A stretch of DNA of 64,000 nucleotides from the NCBI GenBank assembly GCA_002437725.1, contig DJRF01000010.1:168960-232959 (forward strand). The letters are read 5' to 3'. The notes below the pieces were generated by a model. The model made no database searches. It was not told the origin of the DNA and was given only the letters and a program-made list of their open reading frames with translations. Below are positions 38,481 through 47,410 of this stretch, piece by piece (position 1 is the first letter of the stretch; each line of letters opens with the position of its first letter). The translations under genes and the position numbers were made by a program. Source of the DNA: Treponema sp. UBA6367 (lineage in GTDB: Bacteria > Spirochaetota > Spirochaetia > Treponematales > Treponemataceae).

Positions 38481-41048
38481 TTAGTGCGTTAAAGAATCTG
38501 CTTTTCGGTATGCCTCGTTCACAGATGAAAGTTGTTCTTCTGTAAAAAGGTTTGCGCTTTCATCTACTAATTTTTCTAAGCTCGCAAGGCTTTCGTTTAG
38601 CGCTGTAGAAAGACCTCTTGAAACTTTGTTCCAGTAGGTGCCTTTTCCATCTGTGAACAGACAAATAAAACCGTATTCCTTGCTTTTTTGTTTTGCAACT
38701 GTAACTCTTAAGATATTTTTTGCGCAGTTAGAAAGAATTTCGGCAGCATTCTCTTCTTGGATGTTTATATTTAATTTTCTGTTCCAATCTGATTCTTTTA
38801 TTGGATTTAGATTTAAAACTTTTGCAACTTTTAATGCTGTAGAAAATTTTTCGTTTTCTAGCAAAGTAAAGCCATTTTTAAAAACTACTTTTACTTTTAT
38901 GCTTTGTTCTGGAACTTTTTCATCTTTCTGTGTGTTTTTTATTGCTTCAATAAAGTTTTCAAAATCTAAAACAAGCTGCTTTTGTCCTTTTACTTTTTTT
39001 ATTTTAAAAGTTTTTCCACCAAAAAGCAGTTCGTCTTGGTTAGATTCATTCTTTTTGAATTCTTTTTTAGATTCCTTTTCTTTTTTCTTTTTATTTATTT
39101 CATTTTCATAGCGGTCGCTTTGTTTTTCTAAAGTATTTTTAGACTTGTTGTTTTCAAGCCTTTTTAAAAGGTCTGGAGATAGCGTGTTCAAGATATTTTT
39201 TGTAAGAGGAGAAACGCTCATCGCATACATCCTTGAAGTTCTTACGATTTCTCCTGCAACGATGTACAGCGGGTCTTGCTTAAACATTACACTTCCCGGA
39301 TGAATACATATATTATCGGCTGTAAGACTTTTGTATGTGTTCTTTTTTACTCTAATGCACACAAATTGAATCATTCCTGCTGCAATGCACGTCAAATAGT
39401 CGCTTCTATTTCCGCCAGAAAGAACAGGAATATTCATGTGCGCTAAAATATCTTTTAATTGAAGCACAATATTTTCAATTTCGAGCATAATACGTTCGTC
39501 AAGGTAATTTTTTTTGCAAAATTTTTCTTTGTTTTCTGAACTTTCAAAAGTTCTAAATATATTCAGATAAGAAGCGAAATCGCCTTGTATATCTTGAAAT
39601 GCATGATGTGCTCGCCTGGCTTCCATTTCTTCTCCTAAAGGAAGTAAAAATGGAGTGTGCGCGGAAAGAAATGCTGCTGCAATAAGAGCGTCTTCTAGAA
39701 CATCAGGATATTTCATTATGGATTCAACTATTATTCTGCTAATTCTAGGCTCAAGGGGAAAGTTTACCATCATCTTTCCTATTGGAGATAGACTGTTGTC
39801 AGCATCTAAGGCTCCAAGCATATTCAATGTGTCAACAGCGCCAAAGATATTTTCTTTTCCAGGTGGTGAAATAAAGTCAAATCCACAAAAATCTTTAATT
39901 CCTAAATCTGCCATCTGTAAAACAACTTCGCTTAAATCTGTTCTGTAAATTTCTTCGGTTGTATACATCGGTCTTGTTTCAAAGTCTTTTTTAGAATAAA
40001 GCCTGCAGCAAGTTCCAGGCTGTGTTCTTCCTGCTCGGCCTTTTCTTTGATTGCAGCTTGCTTTTGAAACAGTTGTTTCAATAAGGCTTGAAGTGAAGGT
40101 GTGCGGATTGTAAAAATTTAGTTTTGCAAGACCAGAATCTATAACTGTAGTTATGTCTGGTATAGTTACTGAGGTTTCTGCGATATTTGTTGATATAATA
40201 ACCTTTCTTTTTCCGCGAGGCGTTGGCAAAAAGACTCTTTCTTGATCTTCCTTAGAAAGTCTTCCGTAAAGGGGGAGTGTATAAATTTTTCTTGCAAAGT
40301 GCGAATGGTCTAGCATTTTCATGCAGTCTTTTATAATTTTTTCGCCTGGCAAGAATATTAATATTCCTCCATGATCGTCGTTATTTAAAACTCGTTCAAC
40401 TGTAGAAGATATTTTTTTGAGCAAGGCTTCGCAGGCTGCCTCTGATTGCGTTCCTGTAGTTACAGATGGCGGATCATAAATCATAGTTACTGGATAAGTT
40501 ACAGTTTCTATTGTTACAATCGGGCAATTGTCAAAATAAGAAGAAAATGCTTCAGCGTTCATTGTAGCGGAACTTACAATTATTTTAAACTCTTTGCGAA
40601 CTTCAATAACTCTTTTTAAAAGACCAAGAACAAAATCTATGTTTAAACTTCTTTCGTGAGCTTCGTCCACCATTATAACAGAGTATTTGCTAAGCCATGG
40701 ATCAAGTTTCATTTCTTGCAAGAGAATTCCATCGGTCATTATTTTAATTTTTGTGGTTTCGTCTGTTTTATCTTCAAAACGCATTTTGTAGCCTACAAGA
40801 CCTGGATAAGTTGTTCCAAGCTGTTTTGCTATAAATTCGCTTACAGAAAGAGCTGCAATTCGTCGCGGTTGCGTAACTGCAATAATTCCATCGCTGTCAT
40901 ATCCAGCTTCGTGAAGAATTATAGGTAGCTGTGTTGTCTTGCCAGAACCTGTGGGGCTTTGTACAACAATAACTTGATTTTCATTTAAAACTTTTAATAT
41001 TTTGTCTTTCTGTTGGTATACTGGAAGAGAATTAAAATCTAGTGCCAT
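38481..41048 (-). CDS. DEAH-box ATP-dependent RNA helicase, HrpA/HrpB-like
   Basis: Superfamily 2 helicase of 855 residues. Walker A SPTGSGKT is at 31-38, DEAH at 128-131 in MVDEAHERS, and SSATM follows. STNIAETSVTIPDIT and QRKGRAGRTQPGTC complete the helicase core by about 370. A helicase-associated region (ALDADNSLSPIGKMMVNFPLEPRISRI) follows. About 620-680 is a very lysine-rich linker (KKKKEKESKKEFKK) before a less conserved C-terminal part. In bacteria such proteins process mRNA or ribosomes. It is shorter than E. coli HrpA (about 1300). The start overlaps the CapA-like gene by ten bases. Confidence 0.85.
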   Translation of the reverse strand: MALDFNSLPVYQQKDKILKVLNENQVIVVQSPTGSGKTTQLPIILHEAGYDSDGIIAVTQPRRIAALSVSEFIAKQLGTTYPGLVGYKMRFEDKTDETTKIKIMTDGILLQEMKLDPWLSKYSVIMVDEAHERSLNIDFVLGLLKRVIEVRKEFKIIVSSATMNAEAFSSYFDNCPIVTIETVTYPVTMIYDPPSVTTGTQSEAACEALLKKISSTVERVLNNDDHGGILIFLPGEKIIKDCMKMLDHSHFARKIYTLPLYGRLSKEDQERVFLPTPRGKRKVIISTNIAETSVTIPDITTVIDSGLAKLNFYNPHTFTSSLIETTVSKASCNQRKGRAGRTQPGTCCRLYSKKDFETRPMYTTEEIYRTDLSEVVLQMADLGIKDFCGFDFISPPGKENIFGAVDTLNMLGALDADNSLSPIGKMMVNFPLEPRISRIIVESIMKYPDVLEDALIAAAFLSAHTPFLLPLGEEMEARRAHHAFQDIQGDFASYLNIFRTFESSENKEKFCKKNYLDERIMLEIENIVLQLKDILAHMNIPVLSGGNRSDYLTCIAAGMIQFVCIRVKKNTYKSLTADNICIHPGSVMFKQDPLYIVAGEIVRTSRMYAMSVSPLTKNILNTLSPDLLKRLENNKSKNTLEKQSDRYENEINKKKKEKESKKEFKKNESNQDELLFGGKTFKIKKVKGQKQLVLDFENFIEAIKNTQKDEKVPEQSIKVKVVFKNGFTLLENEKFSTALKVAKVLNLNPIKESDWNRKLNINIQEENAAEILSNCAKNILRVTVAKQKSKEYGFICLFTDGKGTYWNKVSRGLSTALNESLASLEKLVDESANLFTEEQLSSVNEAYRKADSLTH

Positions 41049-42208
41049 ATTATAGTTTCCTCTGTTTTTTCAGTTATTTGCTTTCTGCTGTTAATGTATT
41101 TTGCCCACTTTTGATTATTTTCGTTTAGATAACTAATAAAATCATCATCAAGTTTTTTTATTACAAATTCATTTAGTTCGTTTATATATGTTGTAATATA
41201 GTTTTTTTCTTTAAAAACTATTATTGGTGAACTTTCTATCGTTTTTGAGTATACAACATTTAGCAAGTAGCTGTCACCTGTGTTGTCTCTCGGATTGCTT
41301 GGATTTTTGAAATCCGGATTTCTTCGCTGTCCGCTTATGGTGTTTCCATTTCCATAGATTATAAATTTTTCAAGATTACCAGTTTCTTTTTTGCCGAAAA
41401 ATTCTATTTCTCTAGGAACGTGCGGATGGTTTGCCCAAATTATATCTACATTACAGTTTTCAAGCAAAGATTTATAGTATGACTTTCTTTTTGCAGAAAC
41501 TTTTGCTTCGTATTCAGGCTCGTCTGTGTGAATTGAAAGAATAAATAAATCGCAAGGATTTTCTTCTCGTATTTTTTTTAAGTAATTTGAAAAATCTTCC
41601 CACCCAAGTTTTGATGAAACTACATAGTTTAAATAAGATTTAAAATCCGGTCTGTTTAAAATTTCTGTTACTGCGCAAAATAAAACCGTCCAATCTTCTT
41701 TCTTAATTACTTTGTATGAAATTGGAGTTTTTGAAACTTTGTTAATTCCGCAAAAATAAACAGGTCTATTAGAAATCGCAGTTTTTTGCTCTTTTTCAGA
41801 CGCCCACTTTTCTGTAGATAAAATTCCTTTTAATCCCTGGTCATTCGAATGGTTGTTTACTAAAGAAAAAACGTTTATGCCTGCTTTTATAGCTGCTTCA
41901 GGAAAATCAGAATTCATATTGAAGTTCGGGTAGGTTGAATATGGCAGTTCGTCACAAACAGGTGCTTCTAAATTTGCAAATGCAAAGTCTGATTGAACTA
42001 TTAAAGGCGTAATATCTTCCCAGATTTTATTAAAATCGTCCATGCGAAAATTTTCTTTGTGAGCCATTATATCTCCTGCAAAAACAAGAGAAAGAATTTT
42101 TTCTTGTTTTTCCTGACTTTCTTCTTGTGCAGGAACAGACTTGCAGCTGTAAAATAAAAGTGATGGGGAAAAAAGAGAAATTAGTGCAATAAAAAAAAGA
42201 TTTCGCAT
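41039..42208 (-). CDS. CapA-family metallophosphatase-fold lipoprotein
   Basis: The 389-residue protein has a probable lipoprotein signal MRNLFFIALISLFSPSLLFYSC (Cys at about 22). It shows the CapA/PgsA pattern: LVFAGDIMAHKENF, FANLEAPVC, FSLVNNHSNDQGLKG, ILSIHTDEPEYE, IIWANHPHVPREIEF and FIIYGNGNTISG. These are the metal-binding Asp, Asn and His positions of the calcineurin-like fold. CapA is needed for poly-gamma-glutamate capsule release in Bacillus, but many homologues exist in bacteria without such a capsule, so the substrate is open. No capB or capC is nearby. Confidence 0.82.
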   Translation of the reverse strand: MRNLFFIALISLFSPSLLFYSCKSVPAQEESQEKQEKILSLVFAGDIMAHKENFRMDDFNKIWEDITPLIVQSDFAFANLEAPVCDELPYSTYPNFNMNSDFPEAAIKAGINVFSLVNNHSNDQGLKGILSTEKWASEKEQKTAISNRPVYFCGINKVSKTPISYKVIKKEDWTVLFCAVTEILNRPDFKSYLNYVVSSKLGWEDFSNYLKKIREENPCDLFILSIHTDEPEYEAKVSAKRKSYYKSLLENCNVDIIWANHPHVPREIEFFGKKETGNLEKFIIYGNGNTISGQRRNPDFKNPSNPRDNTGDSYLLNVVYSKTIESSPIIVFKEKNYITTYINELNEFVIKKLDDDFISYLNENNQKWAKYINSRKQITEKTEETIIWH

Positions 42209-42430
42209 TTTTTATAGTATAGCATAAATATTTTATAAAATAAAATTCAAGGCTGTTTTATGTTGAAAAAAACTTAATTTTTTTTTAGAATAATATCAGG
42301 CGAAAGTTGAAAAGTCGAGTTTTATAAAATTGTTGAAAACAATGCTTGTTTTTTTAGCCAAGTTTAATCAATCCTTACGTATTTTTGTAAAACTGAATTT
42401 TCTACCCATTAATAAAATTTGGATTTAAGT
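42209..42430. other. Intergenic region capA-like / HD-GYP
   Basis: The 222 bases between divergent genes contain an R2-like arm at about 42308-42330 (AAGTTGAAAAGTCGAGTTTT) and an AT-rich stretch. I find no clear promoter or RNA gene. Confidence 0.4.
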
Positions 42431-43672
42431 ATGAAAGAAGAGTTATCAAGCAAAGAAGAAAAACTGCAGCACATCATAGAACTTGAACAAAAACTCAATG
42501 AAATTCAAGACGTCGATGTTCTTTTGGAACGGATTTTAACGGAAACTCGCCGCATTGTTAATGCCGATGCTGGTTCTATTTATGTCGTAGACGGAAAAAA
42601 TCTAAAAATAAAGTATGCTCAAAACGATACTCAGCTTAGGGAATTGCCTCCTGGTGAAAAACTTCCATATCTATTTTTCGCTTTTCCTATAAACGATTTT
42701 TCTATCGCAGGATATGTTGCCGCTCATAAAGTTATGTTAAATTTTAAAGATGCCTATGAAATCGGCAATGATAAGCCATATAAGTTTAATCGCCAAACTG
42801 ATATTACTACAAACTATCGTACAAAATCTATGTGTACAATTCCGCTTATAATGAACAGTGGAGTTTTGCTGGGTGTTCTTCAGATAATAAATAAACTGGA
42901 TTCTTTAGGAAGTGTGGTTTCATTTTCAGAAGACGACGAAATTTTTATAAATCATTTTGCAAATTCTGCTGTTCAGGCTTTACAGCATGCTTATAACACA
43001 CGTGAAACTCACAGAAAGATGTTAAAGATGTCCGAATTCCGGGATCCTAAGGAGACGTATCTTCATGTAGAAAGAGTTTCTAGTATTGCGTTGGAAATTT
43101 ACGACCGATGGGCGTTTGATCACAACGTTCCTGAGGAAGAAAAACATAAATATAGAGACAATTTAAAGATTGCTTCTAAATTTCATGACATTGGAAAGGT
43201 CGGTATTTCAGACTTGGTTTTAAAAAAGCCTGCAAAGTTTGACAACACAGAACGAGCCATTATGCAAGGCCATACTTGTATAGGCGCGCAGCTTTTTGAG
43301 CCGCCAGAATCAGATTTAGATAAGATGTCAAGAGATGTGGCTTTATATCACCATGAACGCTGGGACGGCGGAGCATCTGGTTATCCTGGAAAGTGCGATT
43401 TTATGAGTTTTAAAATTGGAGATCCAGTAGTTGTAACAAAACCTTTGGTTGGCGAAGAAATTCCTTTGGCGGCAAGGATTGTTGCTGTTGCAGATGTCTT
43501 TGATGCGCTTTCTCATCGCCGCTGCTATAAAGAAGCCTGGACTTTAGATGACTCTTTTGCAGAAATTCAAGTTAGTTCAGGAACTCAGTTTGATCCAGAA
43601 GTTGTGCTTGCCTTTATGAAAGTAAGAGAGCGAATAATGAAAATTCTTTTGGATTTTGAAGATTCTGATTAG
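42431..43672 (+). CDS. GAF-HD-GYP protein, probable cyclic-di-GMP phosphodiesterase
   Basis: The 413-residue cytosolic protein has a short coiled coil, a GAF sensor domain at about 22-185 (DADAGSIYVVDG, TTNYRTKSMCTIPL, GVLQIINKLDS) and a C-terminal HD-GYP domain. Key residues are FHDIGKVGISD, HTCIGAQLFE, YHHERWDGGASGYPG and RIVAVADVFDALSHRRCYKEAW. This is the intact motif set of c-di-GMP hydrolysing enzymes. The GAF domain probably binds a small ligand; a NIR/NKFDE-like stretch (IINKLDS) is typical of cyclic-nucleotide-binding GAF domains. ATG 42431 is preferred to the in-frame TTG at 42419, though neither has a strong ribosome site. Confidence 0.87.
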   Translation: MKEELSSKEEKLQHIIELEQKLNEIQDVDVLLERILTETRRIVNADAGSIYVVDGKNLKIKYAQNDTQLRELPPGEKLPYLFFAFPINDFSIAGYVAAHKVMLNFKDAYEIGNDKPYKFNRQTDITTNYRTKSMCTIPLIMNSGVLLGVLQIINKLDSLGSVVSFSEDDEIFINHFANSAVQALQHAYNTRETHRKMLKMSEFRDPKETYLHVERVSSIALEIYDRWAFDHNVPEEEKHKYRDNLKIASKFHDIGKVGISDLVLKKPAKFDNTERAIMQGHTCIGAQLFEPPESDLDKMSRDVALYHHERWDGGASGYPGKCDFMSFKIGDPVVVTKPLVGEEIPLAARIVAVADVFDALSHRRCYKEAWTLDDSFAEIQVSSGTQFDPEVVLAFMKVRERIMKILLDFEDSD

Positions 43673-44133
43673 TTTAAATCGTTTTTAAAAAGATTTTGCA
43701 TCTGCTTATTAAAACATTCTTTAAATTTTAAAAATTCTTTTTTGCTGTAGAAATTTCCTTTTTTCCCTCCAAGTCCAATTTGGGCAAGCTGAAAGTCAAA
43801 ATCTCTGTCAGAAAGTTTTTCGTTTATATTATTTTTTGAAAAAGCTGTTCCCCTGTCGTTTATAACCGTAATAGATTTTTCTACAAGTTTGGATGCAAAA
43901 ATAATGTCTTTCGTAATTACTAAATCGTGTACCGTTGCGTGCTTAAGAATGTAGTTGTCGGCAGCATCTTTTTCATTATTGCAAATTATCATTTCAAAGT
44001 CGTTAAAACAAGCGTTTATTTTTTTATTTGCAACGAAAATTACCTCGATTGAAAAATTGTGAGCATATTTTACAACAAAATCACGGATTGCTGTAGGGCA
44101 GGAATCTGCGTCTACCCAAATTTTAATGTTCAT
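43669..44133 (-). CDS. UPF0178 (YaiI/YqxD) family protein
   Basis: The 154-residue protein begins MNIKIWVDADSCPTAIRDFV and continues DLVITKDIIFASKLVEKSITVINDRGTAFSKNNI, the signature of UPF0178. The D-A-D-x-C-P motif and conserved Asp residues suggest a PIN/NYN-like nuclease fold, but no function is established. It is the last gene of the infC-to-zapA unit, overlapping the end of zapA by four bases. Its 3' end overlaps that of the convergent HD-GYP gene by four bases. Confidence 0.85.
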   Translation of the reverse strand: MNIKIWVDADSCPTAIRDFVVKYAHNFSIEVIFVANKKINACFNDFEMIICNNEKDAADNYILKHATVHDLVITKDIIFASKLVEKSITVINDRGTAFSKNNINEKLSDRDFDFQLAQIGLGGKKGNFYSKKEFLKFKECFNKQMQNLFKNDLN

Positions 44134-44435
44134 TTTAAAACCTTGTCAATTTTTTCTATAAGAGAGCGCGTTATTTTGTCTGCTTGTTCATCAGTTTCGT
44201 TCTTTTGCAAGGCGGCTTGGAACTTTGCATTTCTACCTTTCTCTTTGTAAAGCTCATCGCATAGCATAATTCCTGCTAAAATAGAAATCTGCAGTGGATT
44301 ATCTAGAGAGCTTGTATCTTCTATTTGCTTTGCAATCCGTTTGTAATAACCTAAAAGTTTATTTAAGTAGTCATCGTCTTCGTTAGCTTTTATAGAAAAA
44401 GATGTTCCTAGCACATCGATTTGAAGTTTTCCCAT
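44130..44435 (-). CDS. zapA: ZapA-like Z-ring associated protein
   Basis: ZapA crosslinks FtsZ filaments. The 101-residue protein starts MGKLQIDVLGTSFSIKANEDDDYLNKLLGYYKRIAKQIE, the ZapA globular domain, and continues with LQISILAGIMLCDELYKEK and a C-terminal coiled coil. The length matches the family. It follows a coiled-coil gene (44445) and the ribosomal operon, and overlaps the UPF0178 gene downstream. Confidence 0.85.
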   Translation of the reverse strand: MGKLQIDVLGTSFSIKANEDDDYLNKLLGYYKRIAKQIEDTSSLDNPLQISILAGIMLCDELYKEKGRNAKFQAALQKNETDEQADKITRSLIEKIDKVLK

Positions 44436-44444
44436 ATAAACCTT

Positions 44445-44957
44445 TTAGAATATGTCAAACTGTCCAGATTCTTCTGATGATGAATCCTTTTGCTCATAAA
44501 GCGATGGATTTTGTGTTTGTGTATTTATGGAATTTTGCGGTTGTTGATTTTGAGACTGAGTGTTTTCTACTGAAGACAGTTCAAAAAAACTTTTTTGTTC
44601 TGACTGTGGTTGTTGAACTTGTTCTTCATGGCTTGATTGTTCAACAGGAGTGTTGTCTTGTGGAATAGCCGTTGAAAGTTGCTGTGCAGGCTCTGCTTCT
44701 TTTTCTGTTGGAGCGACTGCCTTCAAAACGGAATTTTCGATTGAATTTAGCCGGTCCAACGCTTTTAAAATACCAGACTCGATCCTGTTTTGATCTGATT
44801 CGATAGTTGTAAGTTGCTCCGACTTGGTAGAAAGCGCATTTGTGAGCTCGGCACATTTACTGCGAAGAGCATCGTTTTCTGCCTGTAGCTGTCCAATTTT
44901 TGCAACAGCACTTTCAACTTTCTGTTCAAGAAGTAAAACCTGATCGAGTGAAATCAT
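44445..44957 (-). CDS. Coiled-coil protein next to zapA, possible ZapB-like factor
   Basis: The 170-residue soluble protein has a long heptad coiled coil at about 4-80 (LDQVLLLEQKVESAVAKIGQ, LQAENDALRSKCAELTNAL), then a Gln/Glu/Ser-rich, probably disordered tail that ends in the hydrophobic SGQFDIF. The short coiled coil next to zapA recalls ZapB, the ZapA partner, but ZapB is only about 80 residues and not conserved enough to be sure. It starts 11 bases after rplT. Confidence 0.6.
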   Translation of the reverse strand: MISLDQVLLLEQKVESAVAKIGQLQAENDALRSKCAELTNALSTKSEQLTTIESDQNRIESGILKALDRLNSIENSVLKAVAPTEKEAEPAQQLSTAIPQDNTPVEQSSHEEQVQQPQSEQKSFFELSSVENTQSQNQQPQNSINTQTQNPSLYEQKDSSSEESGQFDIF

Positions 44958-44968
44958 TTTGGTATTCC

Positions 44969-45328
44969 TTAAGCTTTTAATGCTTTTTTAGCAGCTTCAA
45001 TAACAGCCTTGAATGCTGCTGGATCTTCAATTGCCATATTAGAAAGAGCCTTTCGGTTCAATGTAATTCCAGCTTTTGTGCATCCATTGATGAAAGTTGA
45101 ATAAGTCATTCCTTCATCTCTTACTGCAGCATTAATACGTGCAATCCATAGTGCACGGAATTCACGCTTGCGAAGACGTCTGTCAACATAGGCATGGCTT
45201 AAAGCTTTTACTACAGCATCTTTAGCAGGTTTGTAATTTGATTTACGGTCGCCGCGGAAACCTTTTGCAAGTTTAAGAATCTTTACACGGCGGTTCTTTC
45301 TTTTTGTTCCGTCTATCGCTCTTGACAT
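44969..45328 (-). CDS. rplT: 50S ribosomal protein L20
   Basis: L20 binds 23S rRNA early in assembly and in some bacteria represses its own operon. The 119-residue protein begins MSRAIDGTKRKNRRVKILKLAKGFRGDRKSNYK and contains ALSHAYVDRRLRKREFRALWIARINAAVR, both standard. Third gene of infC-rpmI-rplT; AGGTG lies upstream of the ATG. Confidence 0.96.
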   Translation of the reverse strand: MSRAIDGTKRKNRRVKILKLAKGFRGDRKSNYKPAKDAVVKALSHAYVDRRLRKREFRALWIARINAAVRDEGMTYSTFINGCTKAGITLNRKALSNMAIEDPAAFKAVIEAAKKALKA

Positions 45329-45341
45329 ATTTTACACCTCA

Positions 45342-45542
45342 TTAACCGTAAGGAAGCATCTGCTTACGAATTTTCTTTGCATCAGCTTCTGCAACATAAC
45401 CTGTTTCACGGAGCTGTCTCTTTCTTTTTGGAGAACGCTTTGTCAAAATATGACGAAGGTTCTGCTTCTTGTGCTTAACTTTACCAGTTCCTGTTAAGGA
45501 ATAGCGTTTTGCAGCAGCACGTTTTGTCTTCTGTTTAGGCAT
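45342..45542 (-). CDS. rpmI: 50S ribosomal protein L35
   Basis: Small basic ribosomal protein, 66 residues, starting MPKQKTKRAAAKRYSLTGTGKVKHKK with LRHILTKRSPKRKRQLRE in the middle. It lies between infC and rplT in the usual order. AGGTAAG upstream serves as ribosome site. Confidence 0.96.
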   Translation of the reverse strand: MPKQKTKRAAAKRYSLTGTGKVKHKKQNLRHILTKRSPKRKRQLRETGYVAEADAKKIRKQMLPYG

Positions 45543-45560
45543 TTTCTTACCTCAAATTAA

Positions 45561-46094
45561 TTATTTGGCTTTTGCACTAATTGTCATGGACATTGTTTTG
45601 CCGTCCATTGCCGGTTGCTTTTCCACAACATACGCGGAAGTAAGCCTCTTTAAAACTTCCTGCAGGACATCATAACCGAGTTCTGTATGCGCAAGTTCCC
45701 TTCCGCGGAAGCGGATTGTAACTTTTACTTTGCATCCTTCGTTTAAAAATTCCTGTACATGCTTGGCTTTAGTATCAAGATCCCCTGAACCAATTTTTGG
45801 CTGCATACGGATTTCTTTTAACTTTAGTACCTTTTGGTTTTTCTTGGATTCACGGAGCTTTTTTTCCTGTTCAAACCGATACTTGCCGAAGTCGAGTATT
45901 TTGCATACTGGCGGATTGGCATTTGGTGAAACCTCAACAAGGTCCAGGTCCTTCTCTTTTGCCATTTTAAGAGCTTCCATTGTAGGAACAATGCCTTTCT
46001 GGTTACCCTCATCATCAATGAGACGTACCTCGCGGACTCGAATCATTTCATTAACTCTAAGTCCATTTTTGCTGTTGTTGTTTGTGTATGCCAA
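45561..46094 (-). CDS. infC: Translation initiation factor IF-3
   Basis: IF-3 checks start-codon pairing and keeps 30S subunits free. The 177-residue protein has an N-terminal domain (LRVNEMIRVREVRLIDDEGNQ), linker helix and C-terminal domain (KEIRMQPKIGSGDLDTKAKHVQEFL, VTIRFRGRELAHTELG). The start is TTG at 46092-46094, with GGAGG four bases upstream. Rare start codons in infC are known to let IF-3 control its own translation (AUU in E. coli); a TTG here may serve the same purpose. Confidence 0.95.
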   Translation of the reverse strand: MAYTNNNSKNGLRVNEMIRVREVRLIDDEGNQKGIVPTMEALKMAKEKDLDLVEVSPNANPPVCKILDFGKYRFEQEKKLRESKKNQKVLKLKEIRMQPKIGSGDLDTKAKHVQEFLNEGCKVKVTIRFRGRELAHTELGYDVLQEVLKRLTSAYVVEKQPAMDGKTMSMTISAKAK

Positions 46095-46143
46095 CTATCC
46101 TCCTAGTGTTGTAAAACACGCATTTCATGTAAACGTAATATAC

Positions 46144-46173
46144 ATTATATCTGAAATAAACCGTTAATGTCTA
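46144..46173 (-). promoter_or_regulatory. Promoter of infC-rpmI-rplT
   Basis: On the minus strand TAGACA (46173-46168) and TATAAT (46149-46144) are 18 bases apart. The leader would be about 40-45 bases, too short for a long L20-type leader structure. Confidence 0.6.
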
Positions 46174-46220
46174 TAGCAAAAAAATCTATTTAGTGTTACT
46201 GTATTAAAAATTATATTTAT

Positions 46221-46268
46221 CTTGAATGTTGAGTTTTCAAAAAGAACAATTGTGTAAGCGATTGTTCA
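46221..46268 (+). repeat. R2-like fragment upstream of pta
   Basis: CTTGAATGTTGAGTTTTC, AAAAAGAACAATTGTGTAAG and CGATTG follow the arm and inner part of R2 copies at 47411 and 1-57. No right arm is visible. Confidence 0.35.
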
Positions 46269-46315
46269 GAAATTGTAAAACTTAACGCTATAGTTATATA
46301 AAGAGGAAGATTTTT

Positions 46316-47347
46316 ATGGATTTTGTAACTGAACTTAAAAGAAAGGCTGCTTCTGCAGGAAAAACAATCGTTCTTTGTGAAGGCGAAGATAAACGTGTTG
46401 TAGAAGCTGCCGCTAAAATTGTTAAAGAAGGAATTGCAGGGATAATTCTTCTTGGAAACCGTGAAGAATGTGAAAAACTTGTTCCAAGCGCAGATCTTTC
46501 TTGCGTAAAAATAGTAGATCCTCAAACAGATTCTAATGCTGATAAATACGCAGAACTTTTGTTTAAAGCGCGGGAAGGAAAAATAAACAAAAAGACAGGA
46601 ACTCCTGAGTATGCAGATGTTGCCGCTGCAAAAGCTTCTATTTTAAAAGATTACACAATGTACGGCGCTTTGATTTTAAAAGCAGGCGAAGCAGACGGTT
46701 TCGTTTCGGGTGCTTGTCATTCAACTGCGAATACTCTTAGGCCAGGTCTTCAAGTTATAAAAACAGCTCCTGGTGTTCAGACTGTTTCTTCATGCTTTAT
46801 TATGGTGGCTCCGGAAGGCGGAAATAAATATGTAAAAGAAGGAATCGCTCTTTTTGGAGACTGCGCAGTGAATATCGAGCCTTCTTCAGAGCAACTTGCC
46901 GATATTGCAATTGCTTCTGCAGATACAGCAAGGAAAATTGCGGGAATTGAACCTCGGGTCGCATTGCTTTCTTTTTCTACAAAAGGTTCTGGAAATGACG
47001 CAAAGCTTCTTAATACTGTTGGCAAAGTTCAAGATGCCGTAAAGATTGCAAAGGAAAAAGCTCCTGATTTGATGCTTGATGGTGAATTCCAGTTTGATGC
47101 TGCGGTTGCGCCGGAAGTAGGGGAATTAAAAGCTCCTGGAAGTAAGGTAGCTGGCCATGCAAACGTTTTTGTATTTCCAAATATAAACGCAGGGAATATT
47201 GGCTATAAGATTTGTCAGCGAATGGGCGGCTGGATGGCTATAGGTCCTGTTTGTCAAGGTTTTGCAAAGCCTTTAAACGATTTGAGCCGCGGTTGCAATG
47301 TTGATGACATTGTTGCAACAGTTGCAGTAACAGCTCTTCAGGCATAA
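46316..47347 (+). CDS. pta: Phosphate acetyltransferase
   Basis: Interconverts acetyl-CoA and acetyl phosphate, giving acetate and ATP with acetate kinase. The 343-residue protein is the short form with only the PTA/PTB domain: VLCEGEDKRVVEAA, GILLG-like GIILLGNREE, DGFVSGACHSTANTLRPGLQVIK, LLSFSTKGSGNDA, LDGEFQFDAAVAPEV and PNINAGNIGYKICQRMGGW. AAGAGGAAG precedes the ATG. No ackA is in the window. An R2-like fragment lies in the leader. Confidence 0.94.
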   Translation: MDFVTELKRKAASAGKTIVLCEGEDKRVVEAAAKIVKEGIAGIILLGNREECEKLVPSADLSCVKIVDPQTDSNADKYAELLFKAREGKINKKTGTPEYADVAAAKASILKDYTMYGALILKAGEADGFVSGACHSTANTLRPGLQVIKTAPGVQTVSSCFIMVAPEGGNKYVKEGIALFGDCAVNIEPSSEQLADIAIASADTARKIAGIEPRVALLSFSTKGSGNDAKLLNTVGKVQDAVKIAKEKAPDLMLDGEFQFDAAVAPEVGELKAPGSKVAGHANVFVFPNINAGNIGYKICQRMGGWMAIGPVCQGFAKPLNDLSRGCNVDDIVATVAVTALQA

Positions 47348-47410
47348 GTGGAATTTTATGGGTGGAAAAAAAATCCTCTCATAAAATTTTACATTTTAAA
47401 CAAGATTATC

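Noticed and set aside
38638..39111. 157-codon plus-strand frame within the helicase gene
   Set aside because: It mirrors the lysine-rich part of the minus-strand helicase as Phe/Ser-rich sequence, typical of a shadow frame.
46095..46315. L20-type autoregulatory leader upstream of infC
   Set aside because: The leader from the likely promoter is only about 40-45 bases and shows no clear L20-binding structure.
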